A program made the position numbers and the translations under genes. Shown here one piece after another: positions 1 through 5,697 of a DNA stretch of 12,434 nucleotides; position 1 is the stretch's first letter, and the number at the start of each line of letters is the position of its first letter. Where the stretch lies: positions 1-12,434 of the forward strand of contig DASWIE010000042.1 of assembly GCA_036397815.1 (NCBI GenBank), read 5' to 3'. Source of the DNA: DASQFY01 sp036397815 (lineage in GTDB: Bacteria > Chloroflexota > Limnocylindria > QHBO01). The notes below the pieces were generated by a model. That model had not been told where the DNA came from. It saw only the letters and a program-made list of their open reading frames with translations, and ran no database searches.

Positions 1-1280
1 AGGTGATCCAGCAGCCGATACGTGGTGACCACGCCGTGGCGATGCTCCTCGATGAACGCGCGGATGGCGGCGAAGAACTCGGCATCCCCCATCCGGGCGC
101 GAATCGCGTTCAGAAACTCGGTCGACTTGTAGAAGATGGCGTGGAAGTAGCCGTCGCAGCTCTGCCAGTCCCCGCCGGAGATCAGCTCGGCATCCCATGC
201 GAAGACGGGGCTGTCCACGTCGCGCGTGGAGCACTGGTTCTCGCCGATCCCCATCAGCCAACGCGTGGAGAAGTCGGCGAAGCCCTCGTCCAGCCACGGC
301 TCCCGCTGCTGGTCGTTGCCGATCTGGGCGTAGAACCACTGGTGCGCGACCTCGTGGTAGATCAGGTACGTATCCGTCACCTTCGAGCGTGTCAGGTGGA
401 TGGAGCGTGGGTACTCCATGCTGAAGCCGCCGCTGGCTCCCACCTCGGCCAGGACGAGGTCGGGCCACGGATACGTCCCGTATGCCTGGTTGAGACCGAT
501 GAGGGCCTGGACGGCCTTGTCGGCCGTGACCTCGCCGGACACGGTCTCCGTGTAGACCCGAAGGGTCGTCTCGTCCACGACGCGCGTCGTGAGGTGGAAG
601 CGAGGGTTGACGACGAACGAAAAGTCACGGACATCGTCAGCCTCGCACACCCAGCGCGTGCCGCTCGCCTCCGGCGCGGAGACAAGCCCCGGACAGGCCA
701 CCGCGTCGCGGGCGAGCGGGGTCGTGGTGCGCAGGTCGAGACGGATCGATTCCGCGGTGTAGCTGACCTGCGGGTCGCCGACCCCGTAGCTGTCGTGCTC
801 GCGAGAAAGGATCGGGAACCACTCGCCGAAGCTGAGGACGCCGTTGTCGCGGCTCAGACGAGCGGTGAACGCTCCCCGGCTGCTGCCCACGGCCAGGCGG
901 AACGGGATGTCCAAGACGGCCGTGTCGTTCGGTCGAAGCATCTCTGCCAGCGACACGCGGAGGTTGGTGGTAGTGGTCCATTCGGCCGAAGCCTCGTCGC
1001 CATCCACGGTGATCGGTTGATCGAGGGTCAGGTAGCCCAGCGCCCGCGGAATGACCGATAGGTTGATGTGATCGATGGCGATGCCCGAGCGGTTGGTGAG
1101 CCGCAGGGTCTCGATCGCATCCAGCTCGCCGGAGGCGACGTCCAGCGTGGCCGTGATCGAATAGCGCTGGGTCACCTTCGTCGTCGTCGCGGCGCTCGCC
1201 GTCGGCGGAGCCCAGGCTCTTCCGAATTCCATGCCGAACGCCAGCAACAGGGCCAGCGTCAGGATGCGACGCACGGGCAT
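1..1280 (-). CDS. Secreted M1-family zinc metallopeptidase (aminopeptidase-like), 3' end cut by window
   Basis: The first 426 residues are visible; the C-terminus lies beyond the left edge. A short basic start (MPVRR) and a hydrophobic stretch ending near residue 30 (PPTASA) look like a signal peptide, so the enzyme is probably exported. The catalytic core is clear: HEVAHQW at residues 309-315 gives zinc ligands H309 and H313 and base E310, and WLDEGF gives third ligand E332, exactly 18 residues after H313 as in gluzincins. Y384 in FYKS is a good candidate for the transition-state tyrosine. Upstream, GGFSMEYP (284-291) occupies the place of the GAMEN substrate motif, with Tyr instead of Asn after Met-Glu. 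Residues 35-270 would be the N-terminal beta domain of M1 enzymes. The role, hydrolysis of N-terminal residues of extracellular peptides, is inferred from the family. The ATG at 1280 is in frame with the motif and starts the signal peptide; no clear Shine-Dalgarno is seen. It diverges from the peptidase at 1388. Confidence 0.93.
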   Translation of the reverse strand, partial: MPVRRILTLALLLAFGMEFGRAWAPPTASAATTTKVTQRYSITATLDVASGELDAIETLRLTNRSGIAIDHINLSVIPRALGYLTLDQPITVDGDEASAEWTTTTNLRVSLAEMLRPNDTAVLDIPFRLAVGSSRGAFTARLSRDNGVLSFGEWFPILSREHDSYGVGDPQVSYTAESIRLDLRTTTPLARDAVACPGLVSAPEASGTRWVCEADDVRDFSFVVNPRFHLTTRVVDETTLRVYTETVSGEVTADKAVQALIGLNQAYGTYPWPDLVLAEVGASGGFSMEYPRSIHLTRSKVTDTYLIYHEVAHQWFYAQIGNDQQREPWLDEGFADFSTRWLMGIGENQCSTRDVDSPVFAWDAELISGGDWQSCDGYFHAIFYKSTEFLNAIRARMGDAEFFAAIRAFIEEHRHGVVTTYRLLDH

Positions 1281-1332
1281 CGGTCCATCTTGCGCGATTC
1301 GCGGTCGAGCGCAACTTCGCCCCTGGATGCAG

Positions 1333-1344
1333 ATCGGCGCCGAT
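1333..1344. promoter_or_regulatory. 12-bp perfect palindrome in the divergent intergenic region
   Basis: ATCGGCGCCGAT is self-complementary and lies in the 107-bp gap between the two divergently transcribed peptidase genes, 44 bp before the plus-strand start. It could be a dimeric operator, but several palindromes of this size are expected by chance in a window of this length and GC content. No convincing -35/-10 pair is visible here; the AT-richest spot is CACAAT at 1350-1355. Confidence 0.25.
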
Positions 1345-1367
1345 GTGGCCACAATAGGCGGCTGCCT

Positions 1368-1374
1368 GGGAGGA
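1368..1374 (+). promoter_or_regulatory. Ribosome binding site of the C39-like peptidase
   Basis: GGGAGGA precedes the ATG at 1388 with a rather long spacer of 13 nt. No other in-frame start lies closer, so it supports the chosen start. Confidence 0.55.
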
Positions 1375-1387
1375 ACTGAGCGAACGC

Positions 1388-2311
1388 ATGACGAGGCTCC
1401 CGATCGGTCGACTGCGACTGCGCCGGCGGCTGGTGGCGCTCGCGCTGGCCGTCGCGGTCCTGCTGGGCGGAACCGCGGTCTGGACGAACGCGCTGGGCGC
1501 GGGCGATCGCTTCGACCGCATGCTGGCCAGGATCGAGGCGTTCATCGACCCACCGCCGGATCGCCCAACCCTCCCGACCATCGTGGTCACCCAGCAGCCG
1601 TCCCCGACCGCCACGCCGTCGCCCGGGGTCGTGGCGCCGTACGACGCGTCCGACATCCATGAGCTGCCTCGCGTCACGCCGAGCCCGACACCGCGACCCC
1701 GGGTCCCGGTCGACGTCACGTTGGTCGCGGATCACGAGGCGTTCTTCGCCTCCCAGATCACGACCAAGATGTGCGCAGTGGCGGGAACGCAGATGGCGCT
1801 GGCCGTGATGGGCCTGGCCGATACCTCCGAGGCGTTCCAGAACGCGCTCGGGGCGCGCATCGGCGAATGGGAGAGCTGGGAGGACAGCCACAACGGCGGC
1901 TGGGGCCCGGCCTCCATCAGCCTGGCACTTGCCGCCTACGGCGCCCCGGGTTACGAGATCCGGGCCTACGACATCCGGGCCGATGCGCTGCGGGACTCCG
2001 CCATCGCCCTGAGCATGACCGGCAAGCCGGTGGTGCTGCTGCCCTGGTGGGGCGCCCATACCTGGGTGATGACCGGCTACCGCGCCGACGCCGACCCGAG
2101 CTACTTCGCGGACGCGACCGTCACCGGCACCTACATCCTGGATCCGTGGTACCCACGTGTCTCGAGCATCTGGGGGCCTTCCGACCCGCCTGGCACGTTC
2201 CAGGATGCGGCCGAGATGGAACGCAACTTCATCGGCTGGTCGCGACCCGAGGGCGCCTACCCTGGCCGCGACGGCAAGTACGTGGTGGTGCTGCCGACGA
2301 CCCCTCTCTGA
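1388..2311 (+). CDS. Membrane-anchored C39/papain-like cysteine peptidase
   Basis: A 307-residue exported protein. Residues 1-14 are strongly basic, 15-32 form a membrane anchor or signal peptide, and 55-110 form a Pro/Thr/Ser-rich stalk with two PSPT-type clusters. The C-terminal 195 residues have the layout of the peptidase C39-like (papain-fold) families. C129 (in KMCAVAG) is the likely nucleophile, Q123 six residues before it fits the oxyanion-hole glutamine, H224 is in GAHTWVMTGY, and D252 is in YILDPW. A conserved-looking GGWGPASIS lies at 170-178. It is not an ABC-type C39 bacteriocin exporter, since there is no ATPase domain. It probably acts outside the membrane on peptides or peptide cross-links; the substrate is unknown. 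Its divergent neighbour is an exported M1 peptidase, and its stop is 16 bp from the convergent stop of the next gene. Confidence 0.8.
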   Translation: MTRLPIGRLRLRRRLVALALAVAVLLGGTAVWTNALGAGDRFDRMLARIEAFIDPPPDRPTLPTIVVTQQPSPTATPSPGVVAPYDASDIHELPRVTPSPTPRPRVPVDVTLVADHEAFFASQITTKMCAVAGTQMALAVMGLADTSEAFQNALGARIGEWESWEDSHNGGWGPASISLALAAYGAPGYEIRAYDIRADALRDSAIALSMTGKPVVLLPWWGAHTWVMTGYRADADPSYFADATVTGTYILDPWYPRVSSIWGPSDPPGTFQDAAEMERNFIGWSRPEGAYPGRDGKYVVVLPTTPL

Positions 2312-2327
2312 GGCCGTTCGGCCGCGC

Positions 2328-3116
2328 TCAGTCGGCAGGCAGCTTGGCGCGCTTGGTCTGAAACTCGACGAGGTCGATGACGCCCTCAGCCAGCAGGAGC
2401 TCGAGGGCGGTGAGCAGGATCGTTCCGCGCGAGCCCATTGAGGCGGGCGCCGGTCCGGGTTCTGCCTCTCCGCGAGAGCCCGCGAGCTGCGCCGGGTCCG
2501 GCTGACGGGCCGGCATGGGCGTCGTCTGCGGCTCTTCGATCCCGTGGATCTCGCTCACCGACGCGGCGTTGATGATGACCACCGGTAGCGCCCAGACGGC
2601 GGAGCCGTCGTCGAGAACGACCTCCGCATCAGTGAGCGGCACGAAGCGGCGGCCGGAGCGGAAGATATGATCGCCCGCCTGCGCCCCCGGCCGGATGTGC
2701 GCCTGCCCGCTGATCGTCGCTTTCCCCACGTGGACCTGGACATGGACCTTTCGACGGTGGAGGCGGAGGTGCCGATTGGCGGGAAGTGGAGGCGGGATAA
2801 CAAAGACGACGTCATCGGCGGCCAACTGTGAGACCTCGCCGCCCGCCGCACCGGCGGAGGGCGGGGGGTCGGGCGGCTCCCCGATGTCCACGGCCGTGAC
2901 TCCTTGAACGGGCAGCGGATCGGCGGCGTTCAGCCAGTCACTGGTACGCCGGCCATTGGTGGCGGCCCATCCCCGGCGGCGCCCATCGGTCATGTACAGC
3001 TCGATTGCCGACAGCTCGTACGCAATGGCTGCGGAAACGGCGGAAGGCGCGGGCATGGCGACCTCGCCGGCATCCGTCAGCTGCCTGGCCCCATCTATCG
3101 CACGCCGGAAACGCAT
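2328..3116 (-). CDS. Uncharacterised protein with two DUF6812-like modules and a SHOCT-like C-terminus
   Basis: No function is known to me. With the ATG at 3116 the product has 262 residues. Residues 36-77 (ELYMTDG ... NGRRTSDWLN ... GVTAV) and 122-190 (VGKATISGQAHI ... RSGRRFVPLTDAEV ... IINAASV) both follow the pattern I associate with DUF6812: a short beta strand, a Gly, a loop ending in (R)xxD-hydrophobic, then FxxLTDAxV. A Pro-rich linker (80-93) separates them. A second linker (191-227) leads to a helix-turn-helix-like tail (LELLLAEGVID ... EFQTKRAKL, 239-260) resembling SHOCT oligomerisation motifs. There is no signal peptide or membrane segment. Start choice: an ATG at 3116 with GAGG 9 nt upstream is preferred. 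An ATG at 3056 (GAGG at 5 nt, 242 residues) is possible, and a TTG at 3179 is unlikely. The gene follows murJ by 84 bp on the same strand. Confidence 0.6.
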   Translation of the reverse strand: MRFRRAIDGARQLTDAGEVAMPAPSAVSAAIAYELSAIELYMTDGRRRGWAATNGRRTSDWLNAADPLPVQGVTAVDIGEPPDPPPSAGAAGGEVSQLAADDVVFVIPPPLPANRHLRLHRRKVHVQVHVGKATISGQAHIRPGAQAGDHIFRSGRRFVPLTDAEVVLDDGSAVWALPVVIINAASVSEIHGIEEPQTTPMPARQPDPAQLAGSRGEAEPGPAPASMGSRGTILLTALELLLAEGVIDLVEFQTKRAKLPAD

Positions 3117-3173
3117 TCGCACAAGCCTCGAAAAGACAGGTGAGGACAGAGTTTGTCTGCCCAACCGTCGGTT

Positions 3174-3227
3174 CCCCAACAGTACGATCCGACCATCGGT
3201 TCAGCGTGCGGAAGGCGTTGGTTGGGG
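3174..3227 (-). other. Long-loop inverted repeat spanning the murJ stop codon
   Basis: CCCCAAC (3174-3180) and GTTGGGG (3221-3227) are perfect 7-bp complementary arms separated by 40 nt that include the murJ stop at 3201-3203. A smaller AACCG-T-CGGTT repeat sits at 3163-3173. There is no T-tract, so a classical terminator is not supported; an mRNA structure between murJ and the following gene is possible. Confidence 0.2.
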
Positions 3228-4556
3228 CCGCAGCCGCCAGGCCACGACGAGCCCGAGCAGCACGACCTTCAGGGCATTCCCGATCGCGAAGCCGATCGGA
3301 ATGGCCAGGATTCCCAGCTCGGCGAGCAGCGCGGCGGTGGCCCAGATCGTGACGCCGAACGCTGTCAGCGAGGCGATCACCTGCAGCAGCGTGTGCCGCG
3401 TGGCGTAGATCGCCCGGCTCAGCAGGTGAGTGAGGCTCTCGAAAGGAACGGAAAGCGCAAACGCGGCCAGCACTCCGGCGGTGAGCGCGACGTCTGCGGC
3501 GTCAAAGGCGCCGCCACCCAGGAAGCGGCTGATCACGAACTCGCTGAGCAGGTAGAGGAGGACCGCAGCGCCGCTCGTCAGGACCGCGATCGAGAGCGTG
3601 TCACGCAGCAGACCCGTCGTGAAGGCCCGCCGCTCACCGTTGGCCCACGCCGCCGAGAGCGCGGGGAATGCAGCCAGCGCAAACGCGACGCCGATGACGG
3701 TGACCGGCACGCTCTGGAAGTTGCGCGCGAAGCTCACCGCTGAGACGCTGCCCGCGCCGAGCCCGGTGGCCACCGCGGTGAAGAACAGGAAGGTCATCGG
3801 CTCCACCGGGTGGCTAGCCATCTTGGGGAGCATCAGCCGTACGAACTCGCCGATCGAGCGGCTGTTGCGGAGGCGCGGGCGAACTCGGAAGCTGCTGTCT
3901 CGCAGTCCCCAGAGCCGGATGCCCAGGTGGAGGAGCGCGCCGAGCACGGCGCCGATGGCCGGCCCGAAGATGCCGAGCGGTGCGCTGAAGGCGATCGTGC
4001 CCAGCACGATGCCGGCGTTGTAGAGCAGCGGCGCCGAGCCGTAGGCCAGGAAGCGGCGCTCCGCGAGCAGCACCTCACCGATGGTCAGCGAGGCCGCGAA
4101 CACGATCGGCGTGATGAGCATGACCCGGAAGAGGGCGACGTACAGGTCACGCTGTTCGCCGCTGAAGCCGGGCGCGATGAGCGCCGTCGTCTGCGGCGCC
4201 AGGACGAAGAGCGCGGCGGCGGCCAGCGTCATAAGCCCGACCGCGCCGGTGAAGATGGTCTGCCCGAACTCGTTGGCGGCCGACGGGTTCGGGGTGGCGC
4301 CTCGCAGCCGCAGGAAGATCGGGATGAAGGGCGCCGCCAGCCCGCTGGCCACCAGCACGTCGAGGGTCAGCTCGGGCAGCACGAAGGCGGCGTTGTAGGC
4401 GTCGAGCTTGGCGCCCGCCCCGAAGGTCTGCGCGAAGGCCCTGTCGCGCACATAGCCCATCACGTAGCTGCCGAACAGCAGGACGGAGAGCAGGAGCCCG
4501 CCGCGCGGCAGGAATCGGTTCAGCAGCCTTCCCACCCGTTCGCCGAGTCCCGTCAT
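3201..4556 (-). CDS. murJ: MurJ/MviN-family polyprenyl-lipid flippase, divergent
   Basis: A 451-residue, very hydrophobic MOP-superfamily protein with many membrane segments and few soluble loops; E. coli MurJ has 511 residues. The N-terminal signature is recognisable: GYVRDRAFAQTFGAGAKLDAY (residues 34-54) corresponds to E. coli GFARD ... FGAG ... TDAF, preserving R24 (R37 here) and D39 (D52 here). P284 and GVAFALAAFPALS (289-301) match the MurJ helix containing GVALGTILLPSLS. The family translocates lipid II from the inner to the outer membrane leaflet for peptidoglycan synthesis. Aligned without gaps, E. coli R18, R52, R270 and E273 correspond here to Y31, L65, N279 and S282, so canonical lipid II transport is not certain; a related lipid-linked oligosaccharide is an alternative. 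The ATG at 4556 has no strong Shine-Dalgarno. The gene diverges from the plus-strand gene at 4652, and an uncharacterised gene lies downstream. Confidence 0.85.
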   Translation of the reverse strand: MTGLGERVGRLLNRFLPRGGLLLSVLLFGSYVMGYVRDRAFAQTFGAGAKLDAYNAAFVLPELTLDVLVASGLAAPFIPIFLRLRGATPNPSAANEFGQTIFTGAVGLMTLAAAALFVLAPQTTALIAPGFSGEQRDLYVALFRVMLITPIVFAASLTIGEVLLAERRFLAYGSAPLLYNAGIVLGTIAFSAPLGIFGPAIGAVLGALLHLGIRLWGLRDSSFRVRPRLRNSRSIGEFVRLMLPKMASHPVEPMTFLFFTAVATGLGAGSVSAVSFARNFQSVPVTVIGVAFALAAFPALSAAWANGERRAFTTGLLRDTLSIAVLTSGAAVLLYLLSEFVISRFLGGGAFDAADVALTAGVLAAFALSVPFESLTHLLSRAIYATRHTLLQVIASLTAFGVTIWATAALLAELGILAIPIGFAIGNALKVVLLGLVVAWRLRPQPTPSAR

Positions 4557-4589
4557 CGAGCTGATGATGGCAGCCGACGCCGATGGTCC

Positions 4590-4607
4590 GGTGCTGCGAT
4601 CGGCACC
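4590..4607. other. Inverted repeat between murJ and the surface-protein gene
   Basis: GGTGC (4590-4594) and GCACC (4603-4607) are complementary arms with an 8-nt spacer in the 95-bp divergent gap, 9 bp upstream of the proposed -35 of the plus-strand gene. It is a possible operator; five-base arms may be chance. Confidence 0.2.
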
Positions 4608-4615
4608 ATTGGGGC

Positions 4616-4645
4616 TTGTGCGCTGCAGCCTGCGGTGCCTAGCCT
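4616..4645 (+). promoter_or_regulatory. Predicted promoter giving a leaderless mRNA
   Basis: TTGTGC (-35, 4616-4621) and TAGCCT (-10, 4640-4645, matching TANNNT) are separated by 18 bp. Transcription would begin about 7 nt after the -10, that is at or next to the A of the ATG at 4652. No Shine-Dalgarno sequence is visible before this start, which fits leaderless translation. Confidence 0.5.
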
Positions 4646-4651
4646 GCGGCC

Positions 4652-5290
4652 ATGGCCGATCAGCGCCGCACAGGATGGGGGCGCGCGCATCTGCCCGCGA
4701 GAACCAGCTCGTGGGCGGTAGCGCTCGCGCTGGTCGCTGCGCTGACCTTCATGCTGCCCGCTCCCGTCGGCGCCGCCGCGTCGCTTACGCTCGATCCGGC
4801 GACGGGGTCCAGGGGCGCGACCGTCAAGGCACTCGCCAGCGGATTCCCAGCCGATTGCGACATCGCGATCCTGTGGGATGGCGTCGAAATCAAGCGCGCA
4901 AGCTCCGGTGCTGACGACTTTGTGATCGAGTTCCGAGTCCCGGGCGATGCGCCGGTCGGGCCGCATACGGTGACCATGGCGGTGATCGGCTCCATTCCAG
5001 CAGACTGCATACGGTCAGCACGTGACGACGCGACGTTCAGGGTCGTGATCTCCGCCACGCCGACGCCCAGCCCCACATGGCAGCCGACCCCGACACCCAC
5101 GCCGACCCCGCCGGGCGCCGCCGCGGCGGTCTTCGGCTTCGTGGCGGCCAACCCGTTGCCGCTCGCCATCGGCGCATTCGTGCTGCTCTTGGCGGGTGCC
5201 GGATTGGTAATGGTGCGGAGATTTCGGATAGCGGCCGCGACGCGGCGCGCCGCCGAGCCGGGCGCCTGGAGGCGCCGCCTCCAGCAGTAG
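4652..5290 (+). CDS. Surface protein with a small beta-type domain, Pro/Thr stalk and C-terminal membrane anchor
   Basis: The 212-residue product has a polar basic lead (1-20), a signal peptide (21 to about 41, APVGAAAS), and one compact domain (44-133). A Pro/Thr stalk follows (136-154, TPTPTP type), then a single membrane helix (about 168-188) and a basic cytoplasmic tail (RRFRIAAATRR and after). The domain begins with SLTLDPATGSRGATVKALASGF and ends PVGPHTVTMAVIG ... ATFRVV. This is the rhythm of IPT/TIG or other immunoglobulin-like surface domains, in which 'G..V.I.G..F' introduces the fold. C69 and C119 could form a disulfide outside the cell. The protein is probably held on the outer face of the membrane; ligand and function are unknown. 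It stands alone on the plus strand, divergent from murJ and convergent with the gene ending at 5321. The start is supported by the signal peptide and the leaderless promoter. Confidence 0.75.
   Translation: MADQRRTGWGRAHLPARTSSWAVALALVAALTFMLPAPVGAAASLTLDPATGSRGATVKALASGFPADCDIAILWDGVEIKRASSGADDFVIEFRVPGDAPVGPHTVTMAVIGSIPADCIRSARDDATFRVVISATPTPSPTWQPTPTPTPTPPGAAAAVFGFVAANPLPLAIGAFVLLLAGAGLVMVRRFRIAAATRRAAEPGAWRRRLQQ
5266..5284. terminator. Strong hairpin at the end of the surface-protein gene
   Basis: CTGGAGGC (5266-5273), a 3-nt loop and GCCTCCAG (5277-5284) form a perfect 8-bp stem that overlaps the last codons before the stop at 5288-5290. The next gene converges with only 30 bp between stops, so the hairpin could limit read-through in both directions. 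There is no T-tract on either side, so intrinsic termination is uncertain. CCTCGAGG at 5291-5298 is a further small palindrome. Confidence 0.3.
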
Positions 5291-5320
5291 CCTCGAGGCC
5301 GACGGGCGATCAGCCGGAGG

Positions 5321-5590
5321 CTACCGGTCCCAGTCGGTCGAGCGAGGGATCGCGCCCAGAACCCGATGAATCTCCGACCGGTAGCGTGTTCCCGAGGGGT
5401 GGCGCTCCAGCCAGCGCAGGTAGTCAGGGTCGACCACGGACAGCTCCTCGATCGTTCGGCCCGCGTGATGGCCGAAGTCGAGCCGCGTCGGATCGAACGA
5501 GGACGACCCGGGCGCGCGGTGGCCGGGCCCTACCGGGCGGCTGGCATCATCAATCGGGAATCCCCGCGGCGCGTCGTCTCGGTTCGCCAT
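5321..5590 (-). CDS. Small ExoX-C/DUF3820-like protein
   Basis: An 89-residue soluble protein. Its first 35 residues are polar and low in complexity. The rest carries the pattern of the DUF3820/ExoX C-terminal-like domain: DFGHHAGRTIEEL (38-50) followed by DPDYLRWLERH (54-64), equivalent to the family's 'FGkykGktl.el ... dpdYl.Wl'. In larger proteins this module is appended to exonuclease X-type or other nucleic-acid enzymes, and here it stands alone. The molecular role is unknown; nucleic-acid contact is a guess from the family. The ATG at 5590 is chosen because GGAGG (minus strand, 5597-5601) lies 6 nt upstream; a GTG at 5617 would place that site inside the gene. A promoter is seen upstream. 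The protein is not overlapped with the downstream end of the amidohydrolase operon, from which it is separated by 107 bp. Confidence 0.75.
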   Translation of the reverse strand: MANRDDAPRGFPIDDASRPVGPGHRAPGSSSFDPTRLDFGHHAGRTIEELSVVDPDYLRWLERHPSGTRYRSEIHRVLGAIPRSTDWDR

Positions 5591-5596
5591 CGCCTG

Positions 5597-5601
5597 CCTC
5601 C
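5597..5601 (-). promoter_or_regulatory. Shine-Dalgarno site deciding the start at 5590
   Basis: GGAGG on the minus strand, 6 nt before the ATG at 5590. Just upstream, GTGCG (5604-5608) and CGCAC (5613-5617) could form a small hairpin in the leader. Confidence 0.7.
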
Positions 5602-5643
5602 GTGTGCGATTGCGCACGGTCGCTTGCTCGCTCTGTCGGCGAG

Positions 5644-5673
5644 ATCCTACGCCGCCAATGTGCCTCCACGCAA
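5644..5673 (-). promoter_or_regulatory. Predicted promoter of the ExoX-C-like gene
   Basis: On the minus strand, TTGCGT (5673-5668) and TAGGAT (5649-5644) are separated by 18 bp. The start of transcription would fall near 5636, giving a leader of roughly 45 nt that contains the GGAGG site. The region is relatively AT-rich compared with its surroundings. Confidence 0.45.
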
Positions 5674-5686
5674 CGCTATTTTGCGT
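5668..5686. promoter_or_regulatory. Inverted repeat overlapping the -35 element
   Basis: ACGCAA (5668-5673), 7 nt, TTGCGT (5681-5686): a perfect 6-bp inverted repeat whose left arm is the proposed -35. It could be an operator for the ExoX-C-like gene or a weak hairpin just after the amidohydrolase stop (5698-5700). No T-tract follows it on the minus strand. Confidence 0.3.
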
Positions 5687-5697
5687 ACCTGGCCCGA

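Noticed and set aside
3..1061. 352-codon open frame on the plus strand
   Set aside because: It is the antisense shadow of the M1 peptidase, whose zinc-site motifs lie on the other strand.
1388..2311. Bacteriocin-type C39 ABC transporter
   Set aside because: There is only a peptidase-like domain with a stalk and one membrane anchor; no ABC ATPase or multi-helix membrane domain is present.
3117..3179. TTG start at 3179 for the DUF6812-like gene
   Set aside because: Codon use in this stretch is unlike the rest of the gene, it is relatively AT-rich, and an ATG with a nearby GAGG follows at 3116.
5083..5112. Short-period repeat as a CRISPR or satellite
   Set aside because: The CCGACCCCGACACC-like run simply encodes the Pro/Thr stalk; there are no spaced direct repeats anywhere in the window.
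5591..5617. GTG start at 5617 for the ExoX-C-like gene
   Set aside because: It would put the clear GGAGG ribosome binding site inside the coding region; the ATG at 5590 is 6 nt from that site.
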